NCBI GenBank assembly: GCA_000697355.1
Contig: JNEN01000968.1
Coordinates: 1 to 64,000, forward strand
Origin: Syncephalastrum monosporum B8922
Lineage: Eukaryota; Mucoromycota; Mucoromycetes; Mucorales; Syncephalastraceae
Reading direction: 5' to 3'
DNA: 64,000 nucleotides
Part shown: one piece after another, positions 32,428 through 44,633 of the stretch
How positions within the stretch are numbered: the first letter of the stretch is position 1
How the letters are laid out: every line of letters begins with the position of its first letter
The notes under the pieces: generated by a model
Told to the model about the DNA's origin: nothing
What the model saw: only the letters and a program-made list of their open reading frames with translations
The model's database searches: none
Program-made: the position numbers and the translations under genes

Positions 32428-33120
32428 ATGTTAATCCGGGAACTCTTTGGTCTATCCTTGTTTCAAAACCGTGCAGGCCACCGATAATAAAGATACACAC
32501 CGTTCCGGGATAGGCGGCAGTAGTCATCCCACCCTGTTTCTGTTCTGAGATGTATGCCATGTTTCGACCCTTCTTCACATTTTGTCATCAGAAACCGTCA
32601 TGACATATTCGATACTGCTGACGACAGACTTCGTGGAAAACAGGCCTGTTTCAATTTGATGTGCGTTCGATGTAGAAATTAAGAAAAGATTGAGAGCATA
32701 ATCCCGTTTTCTGTATTGCGTCATTGATAATAAAAACGAAATTCAGTCTTTGATTCACATTTATCATGCTTGGTACCCCACATTTTGTCCGAAAAATAGA
32801 AAGTTTCGTTCCCATTATATCATGATACGAAGGGAAAAAATGGCGATACATTACAATCGAGGAAAAAGAAAGAGGAGGGCAAGTACATATGAGATAGGAA
32901 ATCGACCAAAAAAATAGGAGAAAAGGGGGGAAAGGGAATTAGAGTATGAAGATGCTGAAGGGGTGTGATTGCTTTGCTTTGCGTGAATATTGCGTAAAGT
33001 CGTTGTGCGTGCTTGATGACGAGGATGTTCGTGTGTGTGTGTGTGTGTGTCGATGGGTGAGTGAGTATAATGTCTTTTGTGCGTGTAAAAATGGAGAGAT
33101 GCATTGGATACGGTCATCAT
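32428..33120. other. Convergent 3' intergenic with (GT)n
   Basis: About 690 bp between RPL9 and the HSPA12-like gene, which end towards each other. It carries (GT)n at 33031-33050. No gene. Confidence 0.55.
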
Positions 33121-35493
33121 CTAGTGCTTGCGTTTGCCAAATTTGAAGGTGCCAAGAAGTTTCTTTGTCGTGCCGTGAAGACCACTCGAATTCCGCGAGT
33201 CACCATCGTAGAACACATCGTCGTCTTCTCCCCGGAAGCTGCGCGGGTAGCGCGAGACGGGCGGTGGATACACATAGTCATGGTGGCCGGGCAAGGAGGG
33301 TGGCCGTGACGTTGTGTTGGGGCTCGACAGATTTGAGTTGGATCCACTGCTAAACATGCTGTTTCCCGAGGGCACGGTGCCAGGCACGTCCAGGTCTCCT
33401 CGCATGTTTAAGCCTTGCATGGCGCCATTCAGGCCGGGAATGCCTCGCTCGAGCGTTTCAAACGCAGAAGTAAAGGTAAAGACACGATCGCGGATATGCA
33501 CCTCAATTTTGATCTCGGTCTGGCCAAAGAACATCTTGATGCTCATAAAGATGGGCTCGCCCTTTTGGACACCATTAAACTTGGGCATCTTGATCGGGAA
33601 CCGTGCAACCTTGAAGACTTGTGGATGGGTCGTCAGGCGTGGCACAGGCCCATCACCATCATAGGCAAACAGATCTAAGACGTATAAAGTCAAAACCCAA
33701 CCGTCTTCTCTCTTCTCTCTCACTCCCTCTCTCTCTCTCTTTTTCTTGTCCTACCTGTATCGGTATCATTCGGGTACGCAATCATAAAGTTCTTGGAGAC
33801 ACACTCGTCCACCTTGACGCGCTGGCCCTTTTGGACATAGGTACTGAAGCGCTGCTTGCAGAACAAGCGGCCGTCATCGCCCTTGATGCACTGTTCGCTC
33901 GGATCAAGGACAGAGTCAAAGACCATGCGGGTCTCGACGCCGTAGGTACGGCGGGACACACGCTCGGTGACCATCAGCGGATTCAGGCCAAAGTAGACCG
34001 CACCACGCACCACCGCCAACTCACCACGCGGGGGCACACCAATGAAGCCAACGCGCTGCTGGAACTCGTCGATGACCCGGCGACGCAGGTACTCGGACTG
34101 ACCGAAACCACCGACCAAAAAGATAGCGTCGAGCATGACATGCGACTGGCGGACCTGCTCGTCGATCAGATCGAGGACTTTTTGGACGACAGGTTCAAAG
34201 ACATGCTGGCAGAGATCCTCAGCCGGGATGCGCAGATTGCCATCTTCAATCCCCGCCGCTGGATCGTCTTGGCTGGCTAAGCCCAAAGTAGCAGGAAGAC
34301 GGAGAAACTGCTCTTCGTCTCCCTCAAACTGGGGCTAGAGAATAGGGGTGCAGAAGATGTGTGAGGAGGCATGCCGAGAACCCAAATTGATATGGAAGAA
34401 AAAGGGAAAGAAAGAAAAAGTAATAGAAAAAAACAGAGGAAAAAAGAGAAAGGGCATAATGCAGAAGCATGGGATACAAGAAAACGTACCTTGATAGCCT
34501 CGACAAAGTGCTCCATCATGGACTCCATGGCGGTATCACTGATACGGCCCAGGCCATAAAAGCGGCTTTTCAGGTATTCGCGCATGCGAGCGTCCAAAAA
34601 GGTCGAACCGCACGAGTCACCCTGACCCTTGGTGACTTCTCTGAGCGAGCGCTTCGAGCCCGAGTCGTCGATTTCAAAGACGATCAGGTCGACGGTACCA
34701 CCGCCAGCGTCGCAGATCATGAACCGCTGGTTATGGCCGAGGTTGAACTGCTCGCACTTCTTCTCGCAGTAGAGCGCGGCTGCCTCGGGCTCACTGATGA
34801 GCATCAGCCGGTCGGGGTGGTCCCAGCGGTTGATGATACCGGCCCGAATGGCAGCCTCGCGCATGGTGGCCTTGGCCTGGTCACTCCACATGGCGGGTAC
34901 GGTGAGGCAGTACCGGAATTTGGACTGGTCATAGTTGGAGGCGAAGCTGCGCTGGAGCTCTGCACAGATGTGGGCGTGGAAGGCCTCGAGATAGTGGGCG
35001 ATGGTGTCGAGGGCGGTGAGGCCGTTGGGGAGCGGGGGCAGATCCAGATTCTCGTCGAGATGCAGCTTGAAGCGCGACAGGAGATGGTCGTTGCCTCGTC
35101 GTGATGCCATCCGTCGTGCTTCTTGGCCCCAAGCGGCTAGTTTCGTCGATCCTTGCGGATACAGCGAGATCGTAGGCGTTTTCGGATACGGGTTCGTCTG
35201 TCGTGGCCTATTCATCATTCATGTCCTTTATTATTCAGGAACACCGCCAAGAAGAATCGTGCGTTGCGAGTGTTTCTTTTTTTACCATCGAATGATATCG
35301 AAGATCTCTTCACTATTGTCACGCGTGAATGCATAGCAACACCCAGAGAAGGTTGTGCCGAAATCTGGTTGTGGAGTTGGGTTAATTAAGGCATGGCATG
35401 GGCATGGCATGTCATTGTGGTCGGTCTGGATTTACCAATGCCAATCACGTAAGAGTAGTCCGATATATCGAACGTCGGTGAGTCAAACGACAT
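33121..35493 (-). CDS. HSPA12-like Hsp70 family protein
   Basis: Five exons, minus: 35436-35493, 35286-35364, 34490-35207, 33755-34334, 33121-33674; 1,989 nt, 662 aa (human HSPA12A/B are about 680). The actin/Hsp70 ATPase is complete: phosphate-1 VIGIDFGTTFSGCCYAF at residues 16-32, connect/phosphate-2 MICDAGGGTVDLIVFEI, adenosine motif IFLVGGFGQSEYLRRRV, and SEPEAAALYCEK. The start (MSFDSPTFDISDY) puts phosphate-1 at the usual N-terminal place. The substrate-binding half is not a canonical Hsp70 SBD but the HSPA12-type beta region (GLNPLMVTERVSRRTYGVET, FKVARFPIKMPKFNGV). It ends in an 80-90-aa Gly/Ser/Pro-rich basic tail (KKLLGTFKFGKRKH). HSPA12 proteins are poorly understood; fungi often carry several copies. 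It is transcribed divergently from RSM22, 338 bp apart. Confidence 0.92.
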
Positions 35494-35831
35494 TCTGGTC
35501 TGTTGTCAAACACTGGATAGAGAAAGGAAGAGAAGAGAAGGGGAAAAGTGTGGGGAAACAAAAGAAGGAAGGGAAGAAAGAGACGGAAAAGAAAAGAGAG
35601 GAAGAGAGAAAGCGCCAAATGCGAATATATAGCACACTTTGGAAAACACGTTGAAAAGGGCCCTTTCCCGGCTCTCTTTTAGGAGGAGGCAAGTGCTTCG
35701 CCATCTATATTTGGAAGCGTTGCACAACCGCCGAATGGGCGACCCCCGAATCGCCTGCATTCTCTCTTTCCCTCTCATATTGCAGTATCACGCACTATAC
35801 CATTGGGTGGCTTGTTTCTCTTCGTTTAGCC
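35494..35831. promoter_or_regulatory. Shared divergent promoter, HSPA12-like / RSM22
   Basis: The only spacer (338 bp) between two start codons facing apart (35493 minus, 35832 plus). It is purine-rich on the plus strand (GAAGAGAAGAGAAGG), the polypurine tract of fungal core promoters. Shared control is possible but not shown. Confidence 0.5.
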
Positions 35832-37790
35832 ATGCACCCTTCATTCAGACGTGCTTACCACCGTGCCCGTCCGACACGGCGCATGCGCCCTCTGCGCAAC
35901 CCTCTTCCCAAGAGGCCTGCGCCGCTCATGCTCGACCCGCTCGACCCTTCAGGCCAGACAAAGTAATTCATCAAGATCCGACTAGACTCGATCTCCGTTT
36001 ATATTGACCCCCGCACCCCCCCCACTATCCTCTCTTTATACGCGATCCCGCATAGATTGCCATCCGTCGAAGCCATTCTGGCCAACCAGCAACTCAATGA
36101 GTCCTCGGAAGAACCGATCCAGCGTGGATCGCCCGAAGCACGCTATGGCCGCAAATATATTGGCAGTGTGTCCCTCCCGCAACCCTTGATTCAAGGCACA
36201 GAGGCCCTGATCGAAGGTGCGTATCCTGCTATGCATTACCATAGATACCGAGCCTTTATTAATACCTCTACGCCCCTATCTCTCCAGCATGCGAGGACAA
36301 GAAGCTGATCCGAACGGACGCACTGCGGATATACGAGTCATTCAGATCGACAGCCAAAGCAGAAGCGGAGCCTCTCGAGAGCTCAGCAAAAACCAACAGC
36401 AAAAAGAAGAACACATCATCCAAAAAAGACAACGGCACACACAAGACGGAACCCCACGCGCTGTCCTATGGCCCGCGCGAGTCATTGGCTTATGTGGCAG
36501 GTGCGATGCCATCCACCTATGCTGCAGTGACCAACGTGCTAAACGAGCTGGCCAAGCGGCTCTCCAATTTTAGTCCCAAAACTATGCTCGATTTTGGAAC
36601 GGGCCCAGGGACCGCCATCTGGTAAAACAAAAAAAAATGAAGAGAAAAAAAAAAAAGAAGGGTCCCAACCGTAAGTTCATATGTAGGGCAGCGCGCAGTA
36701 CATTCTCAGGCATCGAATCCTTTGCGGGAGTCGATCTCTCCGAGGATATGCTCAACGTGGCCGAGCACCTCGAAAAAGCCCTCGACAGCCCTCGCGTGGA
36801 GTGGAAGCGGTATCTGGCCGTCGATCCCAACGTAATTTGACATTTATTATTATTGCATCACCCCCATTTTTCTCATTACACATAACTTTAGGCTCCGAAA
36901 ACAGATCTCGTCGTCAGTGCTTTCACACTGGGTGAATTGCCGTCCGTCGCACTGCAAACCTCGGTCGTCAAACAAGTATGGGACCAGACAAGCGATATCC
37001 TTGTCCTGATTGACCGTGGCACCCCCGTCGGCTTTGCCAATATCGCCCGTGCACGCCAGACCATCCTCGACTTGGAAGCGGGAGGCGGGGCACACGTCGT
37101 GGCGCCCGTAAGTCTATCGCAAAGAAAGAAAAAGCCAACCATTTGCTTTGCTAACGCTTCATCTACCAGTGCTCACATGACGCGTTGTGTCCGCTGCTAT
37201 ACTCGGAAAAGGCCAATCCAAACAAGTTCTGGTGCCACTTCTCACAGCGCGTACAACGCCCGCCCTACTTGGTACGTCCAAACAAAAACCAGCCGATCAT
37301 GACGTTGTGTTGACTTTTTTTTTTCTCTCTTTTTCATCAAACTAGATGAAAACAAAGCATGCCAAATCGAATCTCGAGGACGCCAAGTATGCCTACGTGG
37401 TACTTCGACGCGGACCTCGTCCTACGGCGACAACAACGGCGACTGCATCGATGGAGCAGCAGTCCTATGACTGGCCACGCCTGGTCCAGCCTCCGATTAA
37501 AAATCAGGGACACACCATCATGGACGTGTGTGCCAAAGAAGGCAAGTGTCATGCAAACAAAAAAGTCAAAGGGGCCATCTTTATTGACACCTTTTTCTTG
37601 TTTTTCGCTCGCAATAGGAGAAATCCAGAGGATGACGATCCCGAAATCACAAGGCAAGGTGCCCTATCGAGACGCTCGCAAAGCAATGTGGGGTGATCTC
37701 TTTCCCCATCCCTCCAAGAACAAGGTGATCACTCGCGTCCCGCGCGCACAAGTGATGCCCGACGACGGTCATAAAGCTTCGTCCTCCTAA
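35832..37790 (+). CDS. RSM22: Mitochondrial small-ribosome methyltransferase-like protein Rsm22 (METTL17)
   Basis: Eight exons: 35832-35962, 36056-36216, 36288-36621, 36687-36831, 36892-37107, 37170-37271, 37346-37541, 37618-37790; 1,458 nt, 485 aa. The N-terminus MHPSFRRAYHRARPTRRMRP is Arg-rich and acid-free, a matrix targeting signal. The Rossmann core begins MLDFGTGPGTAIWAA (SAM motif I), then ESFAGVDLSEDML and DLVVSAFTLGELPS. The Rsm22/METTL17 cluster CSHDALCPLL ... KFWCHFSQRVQRPPYL carries the conserved cysteines that in METTL17 ligate an iron-sulfur cluster. The family is required for assembly of the mitoribosomal small subunit. Intron 7 (37542-37617) has a GC donor (G|GCAAGT...TAG|G) instead of GT, the only such intron found in this window. 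Confidence 0.93.
37542..37617 (+). other. GC-AG intron in RSM22
   Basis: Exon 7 ends AAAGAAG and the intron begins GCAAGT, with acceptor AATAG. Removing it joins AAAGA-AG|GA-GAAATC in frame (KEGEIQRM). No GT donor in reach keeps the frame. Confidence 0.8.
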
Positions 37791-40024
37791 TTGTCCAAAA
37801 GTGAAAAAGAAAAATAAGTACCCCGCCATTTGTATATACATCCCAGCATGCCCTCTATCTCCAAAAAGATTTTGCATCTCCTTTTACAACATGCAAAAAC
37901 GATTAAAAAAGACAATAGGATACAATTTCTTGAATAATTATAATAATGATGATGATGACGACGATGTCTGACCGGTCAAGGGTATGACCTACTTGCCAAG
38001 GACAAATAAATGGCTATCTGTGAAGCAGGCACATCCGCACCATTCACACATGCACTCACCCTTGGGTTTTCCGTTGAATTGTGTTGCCTTTCGGATGCAA
38101 AATGCCCCAAAAGCATATTGAATAAGGGGCGCATTCGGGTAGAAGAAAAATAAAAGAAAATGAGGATCGAAGCTTATGCTACAAAGACGCAGACCTTGCA
38201 GCTATACAGTACTTTACAAATGTAATAAGGTCTCGCGCTAATAAGCTTTTTGGAGCTTCGCCGAAGCGCGAAAGTTCAGCACATGATCTGGTTTGCGCCA
38301 TGCAAGCCTCTTCCCTTTTCTCTTAATTCAGCCGTATGGGCTCCGCGTGGTATCGTGCAGTCCAAGCCATGTTCGTACAGATGCGACTCGGATCAAACTG
38401 GATGCTTTTGAAATGCAACTTTATTTAAGCAAAACCCATCATCCGTGTTCGATCGGGCTAGATTGAAAAGATGATCTACATACGTATACAAAAACGTATG
38501 GTGTTGTCACAAGGCATCGCTCATCCGAGTCCCACGTATATATGTATGAATAAAAAGAAGAAAGGTCGCATGACAAGCACAATGCTGCCTACAACACATC
38601 CTAATCTAACATATAACTGCACAATGCGGGAGTCAGCTGTCCCGTGGGGGACTCACGCCTCTTATTGTTTGCTCGAATGAAAGTGTAGAGCTGCCTCTCC
38701 TCTCCCATCGCTTGACAGATCCACAGAACAGGCAGCACGAACAGATATCCTTATACAATACACCATAACGTATAGTACTAAGTACCTGCGTCACATTTCA
38801 CATCAAGAAAGTGCGTCCTGATCCTTGCTGTTCATAGGCGACGAGCCGCTTTTTTTCTAAGCTTGCTTTCCATATGCCTGTCAAAGGCTTCATATATAAG
38901 AAACTGTAAATAGGGTATCGAACACGATTAGATAGGGTGCTGACTACGAATTTATTTAAAAATGTCGATTGAGGCACCTTCACGCGAAAGGAGGTTCTTT
39001 TAAATACTAGGGACGGTTTGTGACGTAAGGCTGAAAGCAACGCTGCCTTTCTTTTATTGGCAGATCTATCAACAGATGACAGGTAGGATCCACAGCTTGA
39101 ATGAAGCCCTGTATGGACAGGACATCTCGCTGTTGACTTGTTTAAAAAAGGACTTAATGAATGCGGTGAACGAGCCGACTTCCATATCGATGACCGTTTT
39201 GACAGAACTCGCTATGTCGTTACTTATTGAAAGCGTACGCAAGGATACCGATATTTGGAAAAACTCGCGCTGAATACGCCGCCTATCTTGTGTATGTGGG
39301 CTTATCCGCCTCGGAATAGTTCTGTGAAGTTTTCGCACTGGCATACGTTTGCTAGATATCGGGATGCTTGTATTTCGGATGTCACATTATAGACTATCTT
39401 CTTCTCTCCCGCGTCGTTGGAAGACTTTATACTCACACGCCGGTTCGGTGTTCCTCTCGCAGAATGTGTTCATGTTGCGAATGATAACCAGCATGCCTTT
39501 GTCATGAAAGCCTTTCGATACAATGGATCGCAGAACTGTACACTATGTTGGATTCATAAAGAGGACACATAGCAACCATAATGTTCTCGAGTATCAGTTC
39601 ATACTTTTCTGCATTAGCACCTTCCCGACCGATCTCACTTGGGGTGATATATGTGGAAGGTTTGTAAAGTGAACTAGAGTGCCCGCTCAATAAGACGATA
39701 ACGTAGAGGGTATGTCATTCGTGAGACAGCTGGCCAACAATGTTCTGCCTCTATAGCTTTATATCCGAGGATTAATACTACGCTATGAGCCGCTGAGGTT
39801 GAATAGATTCTTGTTACTTGATATGACAAAGGTAGCATGCTATATGATTAGAAAAAGGTACATAAGAAACAGGAGAGAGGTAGGCAGAAGCTAGTAGCGG
39901 ATGAAAGGGGGGGTCAGGAGCTATTCTCTATATATATGAAAAAGACAAGATGCGGACAATCGATATTCTCTTTGTGCGTTGCCATGCCACTTGCATGTCT
40001 TTGGTAGTGCTCGTATATGACATA
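37791..40024. other. Gene-poor stretch with possible decayed coding
   Basis: No intact gene. Around 39076-39560 three frames in succession read protein-like sequence: MTGRIHSLNEALYGQDISLL with LTCLKKDLMNAVNEPTSISM; then a shifted frame NTPPILCMWAYPPRN and SSVKFSHWHTFARYRDACIS; then IFFSPASLEDFILTRRFGVP. Stops and shifts separate them. Origin unknown. Elsewhere nothing is recognised. Confidence 0.35.
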
Positions 40025-40992
40025 TCAGAGCCGTTGCTGATGCTCATCTTCAGAGTCGCTCAAAAATGTATCGTCAAAGTCACGTGAGGAGTATTCGGTA
40101 GAAGTTTCTCTGTGTCCGAGGTCACTAAAATCAACACGAGCAGAGCGTGCATTCATGGAGTGTTTGTTTCTTCAAAGAAAGTTGAGTTCGTATCCAAAAA
40201 TAGACACTGCACGAAATATACTTACTTGCGCACCATCATGAAAAGACGGAAGACCTGAATGCAATTTCGGATGACAAGCAGGATGGTATCAAAAATGGCC
40301 TCGCTGCGCTCACTCGCTGAACATCCAGAGGCAAGGACGATGAGGGTGATGGCGCACATCGCCACGAGCACTGTATCAATGATGTTCCATACCGATCGCC
40401 AGTAGGCCTAATCCATGGTGAGCCATCTTTTTGAGTGTTTTCATGGAACGCACCCGCTGCAGTGCCACTAAGCGAATGGATACTTCGATGATCATGGCGA
40501 AGTTGATAATGGACTCGAATACGATGAAAAGAGTGGTGGGGCTAATGCAGCCAGTTGAGATAGAATAGGCTTTTACTTTTCATGCCTTACCATGTTTCTC
40601 GCAGAGACTGTCAAAGAGTAATAGGTTAGCCCAAGCAGTCGAATACAGCCGCGTCGACTCACCAAGATGATGGAGATTAAACTGAGGAGGGCCAGACTGA
40701 CGTAGAGGCCAATATAGAACTGGGAGTACATGAACCGGTTGGCCATGCCTTGCATCATTTCAGACCGCGTGAGGCTGTGCTGTGTACGTGTCCGACTGCA
40801 GCACTATGTATGAGTCCAAAGTAGGTGCATTCCTAGTAGCCATACGTGCCTGCCTCCTTCTGGAATGTCATCAATAAGCATGTGCGTGCGATCGTCCACA
40901 TCGTCTTCGTTCATTGCGTGAAAAGACAAAGGCCGTTGTTTCGAAAGCGGAGTTGTGTGGATTCTCCTTTCTAGCTGGCTTGCTGTCAGCAT
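40025..40992 (-). CDS. Small voltage-sensor-like four-helix membrane protein
   Basis: Six exons, minus: 40846-40992, 40663-40803, 40591-40607 (17 nt), 40454-40541, 40226-40407, 40025-40169; 720 nt, 239 aa. The soluble N-terminus (about 70 aa) contains DDVDDRTHMLIDDIPEGGR. Four hydrophobic helices follow. S1 is FYIGLYVSLALLSLISIIL. S2 is FIVFESIINFAMIIEVSIRL, with the typical acidic residue near its end. S3 is WNIIDTVLVAMCAITLIVL, with the conserved Asp. S4 is TILLVIRNCIQVFRLFMMVR. No S5-pore-S6 follows. The C-terminus is acidic (DFDDTFLSDSEDEHQQRL). The layout matches an isolated voltage-sensor domain (Hv1, VSP), but S4 arginines are spaced by 6-7 rather than 3 residues, so voltage sensing is uncertain. 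It could be a fungal ion-transport-like family. The 17-nt microexon encodes LRET C. Confidence 0.8.
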
Positions 40993-41362
40993 CCTTCTCT
41001 TTTTCTATACTCTAGTGGATAATTTGTATAGGTATCCGCTCTACCCTCTCTAGCGTGTGTGGTGTTTAGTTCTCTAAAGTGAAGACGTGCAGGTACTCAG
41101 GAGAAGCGCCAATGCATGTCCAAATAGCATCCATGGTGTGCACGCTACACCGCGTAAACCTAAATTCCCTTAATATATTATTGAATTTCACGAGCAGCGA
41201 AAGCAAAGCAAAGCCGTCGTACAAGAGAAGGCAAACAAACAAGAGAGGTATTCTTTTTATTCACATAGTGTGAGCAGTGGAATAATGCGAGAGATGAATG
41301 TGAAGATGTGGACCGGGGGTCAAAATGGAAAAGGAACAGTGTACTTATAAAATGAGAGGAAT
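40993..41362. other. Intergenic
   Basis: 370 bp between the membrane-protein gene and GDH2, which both run leftwards. No gene. Confidence 0.55.
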
Positions 41363-44300
41363 TTATGCAGTGGAGGCGTAGTAATTGGCGCGCATGAACT
41401 CAAAGAAGGCAAAGTGGTCGGGGTGGGCGCCGTACTTGTAAACAAACTGAGAGGCCAGGTAGGCACCAAAGATGGCCTTGACATAGTTCTCTGGCACACG
41501 TTGCAGAAGCGTGTCGAGGCCAAGCTTCTCGAGCAGGAGCTTGGGGAAGGCCTTTTGAAGAACGGCATGGCGGAGCTGGACGTTCTCCCAGAGACCGGTG
41601 TGCTGGAGCTGCTCGTTGAGCTGGACGATGGCGGTCGAGAGCTCGTCTGAGAGAACCGAGATCGGTACGTTGGACTTCTTGTGTTCGCGCCAGAGAGCGT
41701 CAAACTCGACGGCAGCGTTGCGCTCGATGATCTGCTGAACTTCCTTGACATAGTCCTCGTAGAATTGGGGCACCTTGCCATCACGGACACACATGTGCTC
41801 CTCAAACTCGGCGTCGTTAAACGCCAGCGCGGCCAGTACCTCCAGCGAGGACGAGGTGACACCACCCTTGTTGGCTGACGCATCCTTGAAGATGACAATG
41901 CCTTGGCGTTCAAGACGCAGACGCGCTTCTTGAGTGAAGAACAGGTTGGCGCCCTCGACAATGTACTTGAACAGCGGCGTGCCATCCTCGTTAACGAGCT
42001 TCTGAACGTTGTAGAGATCGACCGACTCGGGACGACCACCACAGGGCACAAATACAGTGGCTGTCGCGAGCGGGTGGGTGTGGAAAGTGTTGCGGAACTG
42101 CAGACCGTTCTCCACCAGCTCACCGTTGGGCAGCGTTACATTGTTCTCGTCCACCAGCACACGGAAACCGTCCGCCGAGAGCTTGGTCAGATCAAAACTG
42201 CTGATCATGCGGCGCTCGGTCGCGAGGCGGGTCAGCTCGGTACGGTCAATGCCATGAGGATCGTACAGGACACCAGCACCGTCGACAATGGCAACCGTCT
42301 TGTCCTTGGAAATCTTGATTTCGTTCGAGCCCAGATCACCGTCCGGGCCGCCCGTCTGCAGCTTGGTGCACTCTTCCTCCTTGAGGCCAAACACACGATA
42401 GATACCGAGCACGTATTGGTGAACAGAGCGTGTCGTCATACCGTACAGATCGTGCGGGATACCACCCAGTGCCTGTGTTTTGCCAGTCGTGAACGCCTTC
42501 CAGAAGCTCGCGTTCCGCTTGCGTGCGTGCTGCGAAGCCCAGTCCATAAAGTCGGCCGTGCCCTCGTCCGGGCCAAAGAAGAGGATCTCGGGCTTCTTGA
42601 CCAGATCCACGAGCGGCTCCTTGATGCCCATGGTCGTGCCCGTGATCAGCAAGTCGAGGATGGAGTCGACGTACTTCTCAAAAGCCACAAGTGCCTTGTC
42701 CTGCTGGTCGTTGTCGAGCAGAATGGTGCCCTTCGAGCCGCCCTCAGGAATGTCCTTGTTCTTGCGCTGCTGGGTGGCCGCGAGCGCATAGTTCTCATCA
42801 AAGAGCGTGCGCAGGTTGATGGAATAGGCTTCACGATTGCGCGAGCGAATGATACGGATGCCGCCACGCGCGACATCGCGGAAGCGCAGGTGGAAACCGC
42901 GGAATTCGGAGCCAACCACGAGGAACATGCCGTGCAGCTTGGTGGGGTACTCAATCTCAGGCAAGAAGCTGGGGTCCAGGCGGAAGGAGAGTGCAACCTT
43001 GGTGGATTGATAAAAGTTGGTCTTGAGCACATGGCGGTTGAAGATCAGGAACGACTCGAATACGAGCTGCTCGTGCGCGTTGGACGTGACGCTTTGGATC
43101 TTCTTGGACAGCTCCTCGTCCGAAAGGTTCTCGACGGTGCGCAGACGCTGGTACGAGATGGTGGGCTGGATGGATGCCTCGCGCTGGTTGACATAATGAA
43201 CAGTGGCGAAGTTGGCGTAGAGAAGCTTGATCAGGTCAGGATATTGCTTGATGATGTCGAGAATGTATTCACGGGTAAACGTGTCCTGGCGCAGACGCTT
43301 CTTCATCTTGGTCAGGACCTCTTCGTGGATGGGATTGGCCTTATCGAGGATGTTGGTCAGGCTGAGGTACTCCTTGCCGAGACGGTTCAAAAAGTGCTGG
43401 GCAAAGATCCAGCCGACATAGCCGTACGTGGTCTCCTGCACCGAGAGCTTGTTGGTCTTGAAGTACTGCTGGAGAGGGGTACTGGGAAGACAGTACAGAA
43501 GCGAGGTCTCCTTCATGACTTGGTAGATCGAGTGCTCGATCGGGACGCCCTTGGCATTGGGCAGCGGGTTCAGGTACAGACCCATGATGGTAACACCATT
43601 GGCAAATTGTTCTGAAGTAAACAAATAGAGTTAGACCAAACAAAACACTTCAAACGTTATTCTTCCTTTTTCTCCCTTCTTCAACTTACCGACATATTTA
43701 CGGGTGGAGTAAAGGTTGTAGTAATGGTAAAGATCGGACATGGCGGCAAAGAAGCCCTGGGTCGAGCGCTGGCGGTAGCCAATGACAAGGCGACGCTCGC
43801 GGGTACCCTTGACCTCGTACATTTCGATCACGGGGCCCGTGCGAACGAGCACGTTACGCATCACATCCTCGTAGATCTTTTTGGTATAGTCCGTCGCCTT
43901 CTTCAAGAAGTTTTGATCCGCAACTTGGTTGATGTCAGTCTCTTGCTCCGGGGTGGGTTGGGGATTAACAAATTGGCACTTGGTGACAAAGTAGCAGCGG
44001 AGCTGCGGGGTCATGGCCGAGGCCGTAGTAGGATTGGAGCGGAAAGACTCGACACGATACGCGTTGCCGCTTTGTGACGCATCCAGATAACGCTCGTCGA
44101 TTCTATCATCATAAAGGTATGAGCCTCGCTTGTTTTTTTGCTTCTCTATTCCTTATTACTCACCTCTTCTCATATTGGGGGCCTGCGAGTTGGGAGACAC
44201 CAGGGCGGGAAGAATGAATATAGACTGACGACTCCTCGGATTCCTTTTCGAGGTTCACGTCCAGAGCACTGTCGTTCTTGCTAAAGGCAAGGATCTTGGC

Positions 44301-44633
44301 ACCGTACAGGGATAAGATGTGGTTGGCAATTGTCTCGACGGGCTCGAGAGCAAAGTAAAAGTCATCGATACCCAGGTTGCTATCATGTCCAGGTGAGCAA
44401 ATCGACGCCGACGCGTACTGATCACTCGTCACTTACCCATAGAACCATTGGACTTCGTTATCAACAAGCTCTTCCGGAAGGAAACCCGACTTCTTGAGGT
44501 ACTCGCCGACCTGGACCATCTGGTCGCTCTTGCCGGCATAGACGTTGGCGTTGTAGCCGCACTCGTCGTCAATAGTATGCGACTTTTCTACGCCGTTCGC
44601 ATGCGACGGCGGTGCAAGGGTAGCTCCAGTCAT
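41363..44633 (-). CDS. GDH2: NAD-dependent glutamate dehydrogenase
   Basis: Four exons, minus: 44437-44633, 44164-44379, 43690-44102, 41363-43611; 3,075 nt, 1,024 aa (yeast Gdh2 1,092). It oxidises glutamate to 2-oxoglutarate and ammonium with NAD+, opening glutamate as a carbon source. Landmarks include FHLRFRDVARGGIRIIRSRN, EGGSKGTILLDN, FFGPDEGTADFMDWASQHAR, NASFWKAFTTGKTQALGGIP, HDLYGMTTRSVHQYVLG and GGPDGDLGSNEIKISKDKTV (NAD-binding side), then GANLFFTQEARLRLERQGIV. The long N-terminal regulatory region is present (DDFYFALEPVETIANHILSL). The enzyme is probably cytosolic; no targeting signal is seen. CCAAT/ATTGG motifs lie upstream (44841, 44880), and (GA)n runs right up to the start codon. 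Confidence 0.97.

Noticed and set aside
34469..35104. 211-aa frame antisense to the HSPA12-like gene.
   Set aside because: Complement of the conserved ATPase exon; no independent motif.
41903..43615. 570-aa open frame antisense to GDH2.
   Set aside because: A shadow of the highly biased GDH2 coding sequence; its Val/Leu/Asp/Glu pattern mirrors the sense codons and has no family motif.
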